DNA of 55,416 bases from Candidatus Brocadia sp. (GTDB taxonomy: Bacteria; Planctomycetota; Brocadiia; Brocadiales; Brocadiaceae), in assembly GCA_021646415.1 (NCBI GenBank), contig SOEU01000021.1:1-55416 (forward strand), read 5' to 3'. This document shows positions 16,281-26,090 of the stretch, piece by piece. Position numbers and translations under genes: made by a program. The notes under the pieces are model-generated. The model had not been told where the DNA came from. It saw only the letters and a list, made by a program, of their open reading frames with translations, and did no database searches. Every line of letters starts with the position of its first letter. Position 1 is the first letter of the stretch.

Positions 16281-17321
16281 CTACAGAGACAGTAAAGGCA
16301 TACTGTTACGTGCCTTTACTCCTAATCCGTTACCTGCTGGTAATGTTAGTTTTCCCTTATCAACTGTTACCCCGATGTAAGGGTCATTTGTAACAAGCAG
16401 ATTTCCGTCAAGATCGATATAGTCAACTAATGACATCAGGTGGGCCGCAGCTGTGATTGATACCGAACTTTCGATATTGCAGCCGAGCATTATTTCAAGA
16501 TTATGGGCCCGGGCTGTGTAAATCATCCTGATGGCCTCACGGATTCCACCACACTTCATCAGTTTAATGTTGATCCCGTCCACTGCATCTGAAAATGCAG
16601 GTATGTCTTTTGAATCTTTTATATCTTCATCAACAAAGACAGGGATTTTTGTGTGACGTCTGACCTTCCTCAGCGATTCAATGCTGCCGACCGGAAATGG
16701 CTGTTCTACAAGTTCAACCCCGAGATCTTCCATAAGATTCAACTTTTGTATTGCCTCATCCAGCGTCCAGCCTGTATTGGCATCAACGCGGAAAATGGCC
16801 TTGGTAATTTTGCGCAGCTCCTTCAACATCTCGATGTCGTCCTTAAAACCCACCTTTATTTTGAGCACGGGGAAATCCTTTGCCTCCTCCACCTTTTTGC
16901 ACGTCTTTTCCATGGTGTCAATTCCTATGGTGAATGATGTTGTCTTTACTTCATGCCGGTTTAAGCCCAACAACTTATAGAGCGGTACTTTGAGTTTTTT
17001 GCCGATCATATCATGGAGGGCTATGTCAATTGCCGCTCGCGCAGCCGCATCCAGGGGAAATTTCTTTTTGAAATGAAAGGTAATGTTTTCTGTTTGGAAA
17101 GGATCGGTGTCTTTGAGCAAGTCGAGAGACTGAACAAATACCTTGGTAACACTCGTTATATCTTCTCCAAAAAAGCTGGAGGGTGCGGCTTCTCCACATC
17201 CGATAATTCCGTCTTCGTCTTTTAACAGAGTTACAATATTATTTTGAACAGTACGGGTTTCTCTGGCAATCTGGAAAGTGTGCTTCAATTTCAAATCTAA
17301 GGGATGGAAGGAGAGATTCAT
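16281..17321 (-). CDS. Enolase-superfamily epimerase (dipeptide epimerase / N-acetyl-D-glutamate racemase type)
   Basis: A 346-residue muconate-lactonizing-type enolase-superfamily enzyme. Catalytic lysines appear in KIK (154-156) and NIK (Lys253). Metal ligands are Asp180 (RVDANTGW), Glu206 (VEQP) and Asp231 (VDED). Classical members epimerise L-Ala-D/L-Glu. A close subgroup (DgcA) racemises N-acetyl-D-glutamate and is encoded beside a DUF1611 protein (DgcN), exactly the arrangement here, with a 4-bp ATGA overlap. Context therefore favours the DgcA role, though murein dipeptide recycling cannot be excluded. Confidence 0.88.
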   Translation of the reverse strand: MNLSFHPLDLKLKHTFQIARETRTVQNNIVTLLKDEDGIIGCGEAAPSSFFGEDITSVTKVFVQSLDLLKDTDPFQTENITFHFKKKFPLDAAARAAIDIALHDMIGKKLKVPLYKLLGLNRHEVKTTSFTIGIDTMEKTCKKVEEAKDFPVLKIKVGFKDDIEMLKELRKITKAIFRVDANTGWTLDEAIQKLNLMEDLGVELVEQPFPVGSIESLRKVRRHTKIPVFVDEDIKDSKDIPAFSDAVDGINIKLMKCGGIREAIRMIYTARAHNLEIMLGCNIESSVSITAAAHLMSLVDYIDLDGNLLVTNDPYIGVTVDKGKLTLPAGNGLGVKARNSMPLLSL

Positions 17322-18355
17322 GGCAGGAGAGGGCGGATGCTATCGATAAATTTGTCCACGCCAAACTTAACGGGATCTGTGGCGGGGAGTTTTGTTTCCT
17401 TCTCTACCTTCTGTATCTCTTGTAAGGCGTCATGGTCGGACATGCCGATGCAGTTGAGTGAGATACCAATTACCTTACAGGGGTGTATGGGTTGCGCCAG
17501 CTTTTCATAGAGTTCAATAAGATAAGGAATTGGTAAAATAGGAAAATTGGCGAAATGGCGGAGTGTCTTTCGGGTAGGCTGATGGCATAAAATGAGACCC
17601 TGCGGAGCAGAACCATGCAATAGACCAAGGGTAACGCCTGAATATGCCGGATGTACGATGGTGCCTTGCCCTTCGATACTTAAGAGTTGATGGTGAGCAC
17701 GGTCGAGTACAAGTTTTTCCGCCGCACCGGAAATGAAATCAGAAATGACATGATCCACAGCGATCCCACTTCCATTAATCATAATTCCGGTCTGTCCTGT
17801 GGCTACAAAACAGGCGTTGAAACCCTGTCTCTTTGCGGCATTTGCGATTTCAATAGAAGTTACCATCTTGCCTATATTACAGTCTGAGCCCACCGTAAGG
17901 ATACGCAATGTCTTTGTTTCTTTTGCTTTCCCTGTACCAAGAGGGAGAGTATTAGGGGGGTTGCGAACATCCCATATATCCAGTTGATGGTCTTGCGCTA
18001 GTTTGCAAAATTCGCTGTCGTTACTTAAATAACAATGGAGGCCGCTAATGATATGGAGCTTATTTTTTAAGGCATCTGTAATATGTTTGCGCCATTCAGC
18101 TGGAAGCATGCCACCCGGAGGCGCAATGCCAATAAGAAGTGCTGTGGGTTTTAAATGTAATGTTTCCGCAATCGTACTGATAATGGGAATACCTTTTCCA
18201 ATACCGATAATCGATTCAGGGTCTTTCCCGGCATTGATCCGGTCTACGAGTGCAACCACGTCTTCCTTACAATAGCGAATGATGTTTACAGCCGTTTTTG
18301 TATTAAAGACATCAAGTTTTCCTTCTGTTAAGATAATGAGCCTGCGGTTAGTCAT
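17318..18355 (-). CDS. DUF1611 P-loop protein (DgcN-like, putative D-glutamate N-acetyltransferase)
   Basis: A 345-residue protein of the DUF1611 family. The N-terminal Rossmann-like half contains IGIAPPGGMLPAEWR. The C-terminal half has a P-loop-like ILTVGSDCNIGKMVTSIEI and conserved EGQGTIVHPAYSGVTLGLLHG. Members named DgcN acetylate D-glutamate in a D-Glu catabolic route with DgcA. It is translationally coupled to the downstream epimerase and begins 18 bp after the GcvH-like gene, so the three form one operon. Confidence 0.85.
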   Translation of the reverse strand: MTNRRLIILTEGKLDVFNTKTAVNIIRYCKEDVVALVDRINAGKDPESIIGIGKGIPIISTIAETLHLKPTALLIGIAPPGGMLPAEWRKHITDALKNKLHIISGLHCYLSNDSEFCKLAQDHQLDIWDVRNPPNTLPLGTGKAKETKTLRILTVGSDCNIGKMVTSIEIANAAKRQGFNACFVATGQTGIMINGSGIAVDHVISDFISGAAEKLVLDRAHHQLLSIEGQGTIVHPAYSGVTLGLLHGSAPQGLILCHQPTRKTLRHFANFPILPIPYLIELYEKLAQPIHPCKVIGISLNCIGMSDHDALQEIQKVEKETKLPATDPVKFGVDKFIDSIRPLLP

Positions 18356-18366
18356 AAGAATACATA

Positions 18367-18389
18367 AAAGAGGCTATTTCCGCCTCTTT
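18367..18389 (-). terminator. Hairpin at the end of the GcvH-like gene
   Basis: AAAGAGGC, 7-base loop, GCCTCTTT, overlapping the last codons and the stop of the GcvH-like gene on the minus strand. It is followed by only four T residues and then the DUF1611 start. It may reduce read-through or protect the 3' end rather than terminate fully. Confidence 0.35.
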
Positions 18390-18823
18390 CCTTTTATTAT
18401 CTTGGCGTGTCGTTTTCGTTGTTTAACCGGGGTAGCGTTGAATTGTAGTTTACTTATATGTGTTGCATATTCCTTGGCATTCAATAATTCATTGATGATA
18501 TGAGTTTCAGTTGTTACGAACTTTATTAACCAACCGTGTTTGTAAGGGTCGCTGTTTAGAGCAGTTAGATTTTCGTAAAGGCGCTCATTTACTGCTATAA
18601 CCTCGCCAGCCATGGGTGATGTAATATCAATCAGCTTCTCGAATGACTCTATTTCTCCAAAAGAGATACCGGATAGGATTTCGTCTCCTACCTTTGGGAG
18701 GTCCAAAAACAAGAGGTCATCAAGCTCGTCAACAATAAATTTTGTAAGGCCAACAGTGATTGATTTATTATCCCAGAAAAACCATTCGTGGGTTGGCGTA
18801 TACTTTAAATGCTCAGGAATCAT
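18374..18823 (-). CDS. GcvH-like (glycine cleavage H) protein with a shifted lipoyl-lysine motif
   Basis: A lipoyl-domain protein of about 149 residues: TPTHEWFFWDNKSITVGLTKF, LPKVGDEILSG, then the swapped hairpin GEIESFEKLIDITSP and AGEVIAVNE. In standard H proteins the lipoylated Lys sits in ESVKA. Here the aligned position is Glu and Lys is one residue later (ESFEK). A basic tail (RKRHAKIIKGKRRK) is extra. The start is placed at 18823, an ATG with GAGG upstream; an in-frame GTG at 18838 has no ribosome site. No glycine-cleavage P or T genes are nearby. It may be a moonlighting or degenerate H protein tied to the D-Glu genes. Confidence 0.8.
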   Translation of the reverse strand: MIPEHLKYTPTHEWFFWDNKSITVGLTKFIVDELDDLLFLDLPKVGDEILSGISFGEIESFEKLIDITSPMAGEVIAVNERLYENLTALNSDPYKHGWLIKFVTTETHIINELLNAKEYATHISKLQFNATPVKQRKRHAKIIKGKRRK

Positions 18824-19047
18824 AACATAATACCTCACAACAAATTATAACTTGATAATACCAGAAAATGGTAACACAGAACTGAACCATTGTCAAGTAT
18901 AATCGATTTTTCAGGCAGTTTTGGCTTTATGACAGTAGTAAAAAATATAGACTTTTCATTTATAAAAGAATCTTTTATACTCTTTTAGGTTTTTAGTGTG
19001 TTTCGTGGATTTAAGCAATTTTGAGATTCTTAACACTTAAATTTAGA

Positions 19048-19455
19048 ATGGATTTTACTTCGGATACCGGTGTATATTGTCTTGTTGTCAAATTACTTCA
19101 AAGGGCTCATATAAGAATCGGATGTCTGGGCACCTTTCATTTTTCCGCAGGTTTTTATGCCTATGTCGGAAGTGCGCAGAGCAACCTGGAACGCAGGATT
19201 AAAAGGCACTTACGGCAAAAAAAGAAGATGCACTGGCATATTGACTATTTGCTCCGTTACGGGCAGGTAGTTTCTGTCTGTACCTATACTGGCGAAAAGG
19301 ATAAGGAGTGTATACTGAGCCGTAAAATTGGAAACATAAAAAATGCTGTGGTACCCGTGAGAGGATTTGGCTCATCGGACTGTTCATGTAATTCACATCT
19401 GTATTTTTTCCAGGATGATCCTTATCCTGAGATGTCCGTGCTTAATATAAAATGA
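19048..19455 (+). CDS. GIY-YIG nuclease family protein (DUF123 type)
   Basis: A protein of about 135 residues with GVYCLVVKL at the start, [25 protein letters not shown] in the middle and HWHIDYLL, the DUF123/GIY-YIG pattern. The C-terminal part has [16 protein letters not shown]. The start is set at the ATG at 19048 ([10 protein letters not shown]); a TTG at 19021 is in frame. It sits 46 bp before mutS on the same strand, so a DNA-repair link is possible. The biochemical role of this family is not established. Confidence 0.8.
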   Translation: MDFTSDTGVYCLVVKLLQRAHIRIGCLGTFHFSAGFYAYVGSAQSNLERRIKRHLRQKKKMHWHIDYLLRYGQVVSVCTYTGEKDKECILSRKIGNIKNAVVPVRGFGSSDCSCNSHLYFFQDDPYPEMSVLNIK

Positions 19456-19501
19456 AGATATTAAAATGTAAATTGCAAAATCAGCTGAGGTTGTTTTCCC
19501 G

Positions 19502-22114
19502 ATGATTACTGAAACACCCATGATGCGCCAATATAATGAGATAAAAAAGCAGCATAAAGATGCCTTGCTTTTTTTCCGTATGGGCGATTTTTATGAATTA
19601 TTCTTTGAGGACGCAAAGCTCGCCTCAAAGATATTGGGGATTACCCTTACCGCCCGCTCCAAAGGTGAAAGTGCAGTGCCTATGGCAGGTGTGCCGCACC
19701 ATGCTGCCGAATCATATATCCGAAGATTAATCAAGGCAGGACAAAAGGTAGCTATTTGTGATCAATTGCAAGACCCCGATGAGGCTAAGGGAATTGTTGA
19801 CCGAGGAGTTACCAGGATTATAACCCCTGGAACCGTTACCGAGGATGCCTTGCTCGAGGATAAAAGCAATAATTACTTAATGGCGGTATTGGAGGCAAAG
19901 GACATGCTGGGATTGTCGTGGGTCGATTTATCAACTGGCCGGTTTGAGGTTGAAGATGTTCAGGAGGAAAGACTCTTTGACGAGTTTGCAAGGCTGAACC
20001 CGTCGGAATTGTTGTTACCTGAAGAAACTACAAGGAATAACACCTCCTTTATGGAAAGAATTCGTGCAGAATGTGAAGTAATGATTACCTCCAGACCTGA
20101 TTGGGAATTTGCACGAGACACTGCTTATCGAACCCTGGTAGAACACTTTGGAACGACATCCCTGGAGGGATTTGGTTGTGAAGATGTTGGGCCGGCCTTG
20201 GGGGCAGCAGGTGCCGTGATCCAGTATCTTAAAGAGACTCAAAGGACATCGCTCAAGCATATTATAAGAGTTCAAAAATATCGGCTGGATAACAGGGTGC
20301 TCATAGATAAGGCCACTCAGCAGAGTCTGGAGCTTACACAGACAATAAGGACCCGTGATCGGGAGGGCTCGTTGCTGGGCGTGATAGACCAGACAAAGAC
20401 GCCGATGGGCGCCCGGCTGCTCAGGGAATGGGTTATTGGTCCGTTACGAGTAGCTGCCGATATTAAATATCGGCAGCTTGGTGTGAAGGAATTTTTTGAA
20501 AATTCATCATTAAGGCGAGAACTCCGTGATATTTTAGGCAATATCTACGATATTGAACGAATTTCGACCAAGGTAAGTTGTGGTCGCGCCAATGCGCGCG
20601 ACCTTATTAGTTTAAAGCAGTCTCTCTCAAAACTGCCAGCACTGAAAGAAAAATTCGGATTTTGTATCACGGATATTTTGGCGTCCTTAGAACAACAACT
20701 AGACGTCCTTGAGGAAGTGCGAATCTTGATTGGTACAGCGATCGTACCCGATCCGCCTCCCACGATTAAAGATGGGGGGCTTATCAGGGAGGGTTATGAT
20801 GCATCTCTCGATGAATTGAGGTACGTAAGTAAAAATGGGAAGAACTGGATTGCCAATTTTCAGGCAGAAGAGATCGCACGGACTGGAATTAATTCCCTCA
20901 AAATAGGCTATAACAAGGTGTTTGGATATTATATTGAGGTCACCAACGTCCATAAGGATAATATACCACAATCCTACATCCGGAAGCAGACCCTCAAGAA
21001 TGCAGAACGCTTTATTACACCCGAACTCAAGGATTACGAGACAAAGGTGCTAACAGCCGATGAGCGTGCGAGGGATATGGAATACGATCTCTTTATTCAG
21101 ATCCGTGAAAAGGTTAGTGCGTATACGGCACGGCTTCAACGGACATCTGAAGTGATTGCGCTGATCGACGTGTTGTCTACCCTTGCCAATCTTGCTGCAG
21201 AAAACCAATACATCATGCCGGAGATTACAGATGATCTGGAATTAAAAATACTTGATGGGCGTCACCCCGTACTGGATCGGAAACCCGGGGGTGAAAGTTT
21301 TGTCCCCAATGATATCCATCTGGATGGAGATCAGGATAAAATCATGGTAATTACCGGGCCAAATATGGCCGGGAAAAGCACGTATATCCGCCAGGTGGCA
21401 CTCCTGGTGCTTATGGCACAGATGGGGGGTTTTATCCCTGCAAAAGAAGCGATCATTGGAACGGTAGACAGGATCTTCACACGGGTGGGCGCTTCGGACG
21501 AACTTTCAAGGGGACAAAGTACCTTTATGGTGGAAATGAATGAGACGGCGAATATCCTTAATAACGCTACTGAACGCAGTCTGATTATATTAGACGAGGT
21601 AGGACGGGGTACGAGTACCTTTGACGGCGTCAGCATTGCATGGGCGATTACAGAATATATCTACCAGCACATCCACGCCCGAACACTTTTCGCTACCCAC
21701 TATCACGAACTCACCGAGTTGGCCTTACTCTTTCCGGGAATCAGGAATTTTAATATCGCTGTCAGAGAGTGGGGGGACGAGATTATTTTTTTGAGGAAAA
21801 TTGTCGAAGGCGGAACGGATAAAAGTTATGGGATACATGTTGCACGTCTTGCGGGGATACCCAGGGAGATCATCCAGCGGGCTCGTATTATTCTGAACAA
21901 CCTCGAGGCCGCGACATTGGATGTAAACGGCAAACCGAAATTTGCGCCATTGAAGGCAATACAAGATAAAAAAGAACCGAAACAGTTAAAACTCTTTGCA
22001 TCAAAACAAGACATGGTAATCGAAGAGATCAAAAAGCTCGATATCTCCCGGATGTCACCGCTTGACGCCTTGAACAAGCTTGATGAATTAAAGAAGAGAC
22101 TGGAGGGCGAATAA
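19502..22114 (+). CDS. mutS: DNA mismatch repair protein MutS
   Basis: A full-length 870-residue MutS. The mismatch-binding domain starts TPMMRQYNEIKKQHKDALLFFRMGDFYELF, containing the Phe-x-Glu mismatch motif (DFYELFFEDA). Connector, lever and clamp follow. The ATPase domain has Walker A GPNMAGKST at about residues 617-625, the SRGQSTFMVEM signature, Walker B LIILDEVGRGTS and the ATHYHEL switch. It ends with a dimerisation/MutL-contact tail. Post-replicative mismatch recognition in the cytoplasm. No defect is seen. Confidence 0.97.
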   Translation: MITETPMMRQYNEIKKQHKDALLFFRMGDFYELFFEDAKLASKILGITLTARSKGESAVPMAGVPHHAAESYIRRLIKAGQKVAICDQLQDPDEAKGIVDRGVTRIITPGTVTEDALLEDKSNNYLMAVLEAKDMLGLSWVDLSTGRFEVEDVQEERLFDEFARLNPSELLLPEETTRNNTSFMERIRAECEVMITSRPDWEFARDTAYRTLVEHFGTTSLEGFGCEDVGPALGAAGAVIQYLKETQRTSLKHIIRVQKYRLDNRVLIDKATQQSLELTQTIRTRDREGSLLGVIDQTKTPMGARLLREWVIGPLRVAADIKYRQLGVKEFFENSSLRRELRDILGNIYDIERISTKVSCGRANARDLISLKQSLSKLPALKEKFGFCITDILASLEQQLDVLEEVRILIGTAIVPDPPPTIKDGGLIREGYDASLDELRYVSKNGKNWIANFQAEEIARTGINSLKIGYNKVFGYYIEVTNVHKDNIPQSYIRKQTLKNAERFITPELKDYETKVLTADERARDMEYDLFIQIREKVSAYTARLQRTSEVIALIDVLSTLANLAAENQYIMPEITDDLELKILDGRHPVLDRKPGGESFVPNDIHLDGDQDKIMVITGPNMAGKSTYIRQVALLVLMAQMGGFIPAKEAIIGTVDRIFTRVGASDELSRGQSTFMVEMNETANILNNATERSLIILDEVGRGTSTFDGVSIAWAITEYIYQHIHARTLFATHYHELTELALLFPGIRNFNIAVREWGDEIIFLRKIVEGGTDKSYGIHVARLAGIPREIIQRARIILNNLEAATLDVNGKPKFAPLKAIQDKKEPKQLKLFASKQDMVIEEIKKLDISRMSPLDALNKLDELKKRLEGE

Positions 22115-22176
22115 GAATGCGCATTCATACAACCTTTTTATACATTTCAAAAGCTAAATCTTTTTTTCGTTAAAAA

Positions 22177-22569
22177 TCAGAGATGCTTCTTTATCCTTTC
22201 TAAAGTCAGGCGGGAAAGCGATTCGTCTCCAAATACTCCGACACGGATTTTTACGGTAGTCAATTTTGCTGATACGCTTTCAAGACTAATTTCAATCTTT
22301 GTGTCATCCGATTCATGTGCAATCAGTTTTGCAGAAAGGTTATTTTTTTCTTCGCTCGTTACGACAAATCCTAAATCCTTCATGGCTTTATGTGTTGCCT
22401 GCCAAACACTACCAATCGATGCTTCTTCCGTTGATTTCAGTTCTCCCTTTAAATAAGCTACTGTTCCTGCGCCAGCGCCGCCACCTATGAGCAAAGCAGC
22501 CACACATCCGGAGTTCGAAAACAAAGTGATTCCAAGCAACGCAATATACAACAAATTCTTCGGCATCAT
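22177..22569 (-). CDS. DUF3568-type lipoprotein
   Basis: A secreted lipoprotein of about 130 residues: hydrophobic signal LLYIALLGITLFS and a lipobox ending SGC (Cys22 from the chosen start), followed by a glycine-rich patch (GGGAGAGTVAYLKGEL) and a DUF3568-like domain with SVWQATHKAMKDLGF and IRVGVFGDESLSRLTLERI. The start at 22569 is preferred because AGAAAGGG lies nine bases upstream; the longer frame to 22602 adds a non-signal-like leader. Probably envelope-anchored; function unknown. Convergent with mutS. Confidence 0.8.
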   Translation of the reverse strand: MMPKNLLYIALLGITLFSNSGCVAALLIGGGAGAGTVAYLKGELKSTEEASIGSVWQATHKAMKDLGFVVTSEEKNNLSAKLIAHESDDTKIEISLESVSAKLTTVKIRVGVFGDESLSRLTLERIKKHL

Positions 22570-22969
22570 AAAGCAAAACCCTTTCTTCATGCAAAGACCC
22601 ATAGCGAACGTCGAAAGAAAGTTGCCATCTATGAAAAAGCAATTCCAGACTTCAGTATTGCTTCAGGCTATCGGCCTCACAATGACATGTGCATGTATGT
22701 TTATTCAACTTGTTCACTCTGGTGGTGGTTTGATTTGCAGCTACGAAAATGTATAAACCATCATTACGGATACACTATAACGTCAATATGTCCGACAAAT
22801 CAAGTTTGTAATTTTTCTTGATGAACTGGTACATGTTTGCTATTTTCCTGTTTTCGTGTTCTCGAAGTATTACCATCTCATATTTATTTGCCATTGACTT
22901 TGGTTTTTAAAATGTTTAACATATTTTGAAATGCAAAGAAACGTGTAATACTATGCGGGAGTTTTTATT

Positions 22970-23533
22970 TTGGTAGACAAAAAAAAGATTATAGAATCCA
23001 TCCGCTTATTTATCGAAGGCATTGGTGACGACCCTAATCGTGAAGGGCTTTTAGAAACGCCGGAAAGGGTTGCCGATATGTGTGAAGAGATTTTTGCAGG
23101 TATCGGGCAGGATTCTCACAAGGAAATCAAGGTGTTAAAATCTGAAAAGTACGATGAAATCGTGCTCTTAAAGGATATTCCTTTTTATTCAATCTGCGAG
23201 CATCACCTCCTCCCTTTCAGCGGGGTCGCTCATGTAGCCTATATTCCTCAAGGGAATCGTGTGACCGGGATTAGTAAACTTGCAAGGGTTGTTGAAATAG
23301 AGGCAAAGCGTCTGCAGGTACAGGAAAGACTCACTACAGATATTGCAGAATCAATTATGAAGGCATTACGTCCCAAGGGCGTACTCGCTATCATTGAGGC
23401 AGAACATCTCTGTATGACCATGAGGGGTATCAAAAAGCCAGGCACAAGGGTAAAAACCTCCGTAGTGCGTGGCATCTTTCGTGACAACCCCGCTACCCGT
23501 GCAGAGGCCCTGGCGTTAATCAAAGGTTACTGA
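22970..23533 (+). CDS. folE: GTP cyclohydrolase I
   Basis: A 187-residue FolE. It converts GTP to 7,8-dihydroneopterin triphosphate, the entry to folate (and pterin) synthesis. Zn-binding and active-site motifs are [10 protein letters not shown] and [31 protein letters not shown] is the typical start. Translation probably starts at a TTG with GGGAG eight bases upstream, which may keep expression low. It is flanked by non-coding DNA and stands alone. Confidence 0.96.
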   Translation: MVDKKKIIESIRLFIEGIGDDPNREGLLETPERVADMCEEIFAGIGQDSHKEIKVLKSEKYDEIVLLKDIPFYSICEHHLLPFSGVAHVAYIPQGNRVTGISKLARVVEIEAKRLQVQERLTTDIAESIMKALRPKGVLAIIEAEHLCMTMRGIKKPGTRVKTSVVRGIFRDNPATRAEALALIKGY

Positions 23534-23701
23534 TCCGGATACGAATACGAACTTGTTAACCCGAGGAAATATCTGCCAGCAGAAACAATAGCAAGACGCC
23601 AAACTAAAAAGATATTTACTGTTAAAATCTATAATTTTTAACCAGTTCGCTGTGTACTGCGTACTCTGGTTACCTATTTACCATACGGAATTTTTATCTG
23701 G

Positions 23702-25297
23702 ATGATCACGAAATATAAAAGATTCTTTTTAACCTTACTAGTTGCCTTATCCTCCTTTTTACAATGCCTGGGTATTTCTTTGGGTAGCGAGAATACATCT
23801 AAGACACCGTTACCTCCACCAACATCACCGGCAAGCGTAAATATAGATTCGAATCTAAAGTTCATCAGCCTGAGCCTGAAGGACAGTATTGTTTATGCCT
23901 TGCGTAATAACTTCGATATCGAGCTAACAAGATTGGATTCGAAGCTAAGTGATTATGATATTACAATAGAAAAAGCGAGGTTCGATCCTACGATGAAATT
24001 AATGGGTAGTATTCAGAATGATGAAACACCGAGCAACACCCCATTAGAGACGAATATACTTGCCGTTACTCCTTTTGTCAGGGAAGGAGATACAGCCGAT
24101 GCAATAATTCAATCATTGATTCCTACAGGTGCAACCCTTTCGCTTGAATATAATATATTTCGGAGTTTTACAGATCCCCAGGGTTTCGTGATGCTAAATC
24201 CATATTATCGGAATTTCATCGAGGCAAAGATTACACAGCCTTTGTTGAAAGGGGGCGGTTGGTTTTATAACAGAAGCCCCATCTATATTGCCCGGAATAA
24301 CAAAAAGATCTCTTTGTCTCAATTCAAAAGCACGGCACTAGAGGTGTCCAATACAGTTCAGGAGGCATATTGGAATTATGTAAGGGCAATGGAGAATTTA
24401 AAGGTAGCAAAAAAATCCCTGGAACGTGCAGAGGATTTATTGAGGAAGAACAAGATACAGGTAGAAGTTGGCACCCTTGCGCCAGTTGAGATTATCGATG
24501 CTGAATCTGGTGTGGCATCGAGGGTTGAGGCAGTGATCTCTGCAGAAAATGCAATTAAAGATCAGGAGGATGAACTCAAAAGAATTATGAATCTCGCAGA
24601 TGACGTGATTATCTCTGATGCTACCATTATTCCTACAGATAAGCCTCTCTTCGAGCCGAAAAAGGTGGAAGTAAAGGATACGATTAAAATAGCCATGGAA
24701 AGACGTCCGGAATTAACCGGGCTACAACTGGAGTCTGAAAATGCAGGTATGCAAACCAGGAGGAGAAAGAATGAATTGTATCCAAGATTGGATTTCACGG
24801 GAGGAATTCGCTATACGGGTCTTAATGATGAATTGTCGGGTGCCAATGATTCTACATTTTCTGGGGATTTTCAGGGAGAATTTTTCACGCTTACGTTAGA
24901 GGTTCCTATAGGGAACAGGTCGGCCAGGAGTGCATACAATAAATCCAAGCTCAATGAACGACAGGCTAAGATAAATGTCAGAAAAATGGAACTTGATATT
25001 GTAGTAGAGGTACGAGAGTCTGTTCGCGGAGTAATGACCAATATTGAACGGGTCAAAGCCACGAGAAAGGCCAGAGAGTTGGCAGAAAAAAGATTAGAAA
25101 ACGAGGAAAAGAAATACAGTGTGGGTAGATCAACAAGTTTGGAGATCCTGCGCGCACAGGAAAGCCTTGCCATTGCGGAGTTTGAAGAGGCAAGGGCAAT
25201 TATTGATTATGAAATATCGTTAGGAAATTTGGAGAAGGCTAAGGGTACGATTCTCGATGTTTACGATATTAAACTGGAAGAAGAATCAAAAATTTGA
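23702..25297 (+). CDS. TolC-family outer membrane efflux protein
   Basis: A 531-residue exported protein: signal peptide at about residues 8-28, then a Pro-rich linker, then two OEP repeats. Typical features are SLKDSIVYALRNNFDIEL at the start of repeat 1, TQPLLKGGGWFYNRSPI in the barrel strands, and long heptad-like helices (EAYWNYVRAMENLKVAKKSL; AEKRLENEEKKYSVGRSTSLEILRAQESL). It forms a trimeric channel-tunnel with a periplasmic adaptor. No adaptor or pump is adjacent, so the partner lies elsewhere. Confidence 0.9.
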   Translation: MITKYKRFFLTLLVALSSFLQCLGISLGSENTSKTPLPPPTSPASVNIDSNLKFISLSLKDSIVYALRNNFDIELTRLDSKLSDYDITIEKARFDPTMKLMGSIQNDETPSNTPLETNILAVTPFVREGDTADAIIQSLIPTGATLSLEYNIFRSFTDPQGFVMLNPYYRNFIEAKITQPLLKGGGWFYNRSPIYIARNNKKISLSQFKSTALEVSNTVQEAYWNYVRAMENLKVAKKSLERAEDLLRKNKIQVEVGTLAPVEIIDAESGVASRVEAVISAENAIKDQEDELKRIMNLADDVIISDATIIPTDKPLFEPKKVEVKDTIKIAMERRPELTGLQLESENAGMQTRRRKNELYPRLDFTGGIRYTGLNDELSGANDSTFSGDFQGEFFTLTLEVPIGNRSARSAYNKSKLNERQAKINVRKMELDIVVEVRESVRGVMTNIERVKATRKARELAEKRLENEEKKYSVGRSTSLEILRAQESLAIAEFEEARAIIDYEISLGNLEKAKGTILDVYDIKLEEESKI

Positions 25298-25358
25298 AAT
25301 TGAAATAACAATAATACTGAGAAAGATTATCGGGAAAGGGGTATCGGGTAACTCTCCC

Positions 25359-25850
25359 TTATCCAAATACCTTCCAGATAAAAATAGAAATCATGGCCAG
25401 ACCAATGAGTATTTTTATTACCGAACCTCCCAGAAAGCCTACAAAATTTCCCAGGCCAGACTTCAATGCCCCCTTGTAACCCTTTCCACCAATAATTTCA
25501 AAGATAATGGTGCCGACAATGGGACCTAATAGTAAACCTATAGGGCCACCCATATAAAATCCAACACCTGTGCCTGCTATCGAGCCTACGAGTCCCCATC
25601 TGGTGGCGCCAAATCTCTTTGCGCCATATACGTTTCCAAGATTTTCAAGTATGATGGAAAAAATAGTCATCAGCGCAAATATCAGGAGCATCATCCATGT
25701 GACCTTCTCAAAATGGGTGAATATTGCATAGAAAAATGCTCCAAGCCAGATAAGAGGTATGCTGGGTATTATTGGTACCACAATTCCAGCCATTCCCACA
25801 AGCATAATAATGAGTGAAATAGCGAATAAAATAATTTCCCAAATTCCCAT
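25359..25850 (-). CDS. DUF456 family membrane protein
   Basis: A 163-residue, glycine-rich integral membrane protein with about four to five helices. The pattern GMAGIVVPIIPSIPLIWLGAFFYAI, then ENLGNVYGAKRFGATRWGLVGS, then GGPIGLLLGPIVGTIIFE fits DUF456. AAGGA lies nine bases before the ATG. Function unknown. It is convergent with the TolC-like gene (61-bp gap). Confidence 0.88.
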   Translation of the reverse strand: MGIWEIILFAISLIIMLVGMAGIVVPIIPSIPLIWLGAFFYAIFTHFEKVTWMMLLIFALMTIFSIILENLGNVYGAKRFGATRWGLVGSIAGTGVGFYMGGPIGLLLGPIVGTIIFEIIGGKGYKGALKSGLGNFVGFLGGSVIKILIGLAMISIFIWKVFG

Positions 25851-25964
25851 CGATAACTATCCTTACATAATGTTTAAATTAAGAAATGAATTTTTAAGAA
25901 AATATGGTAATATATTTTTTCTATGAATGTGTTTTTAGAAAAAAGTTTTTGAAGGATCAAAACT

Positions 25965-25988
25965 GGTCCAATCGAGGACGGTTGAACC
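25965..25988. repeat. GGTTCAATC hairpin, degenerate copy 3
   Basis: GGTCCAATC and GGTTGAACC separated by 6 bases. It resembles the two units near 16.1-16.2 kb with two changed stem positions. It lies about 115 bp upstream of the DUF456 start. Confidence 0.45.
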
Positions 25989-26090
25989 AGCAAAAGTCAA
26001 AGTTGCTGCCAAAGGCAGATTGATTTAATTGCAAATTATTATAAACTCATATAATATCACATGATAGTGCCTTATATCCAACAAATTAGC

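Noticed and set aside
22631-22756. Possible 41-aa membrane peptide upstream of folE
   Set aside because: It has one hydrophobic stretch but no clear ribosome site and no support beyond an open frame.
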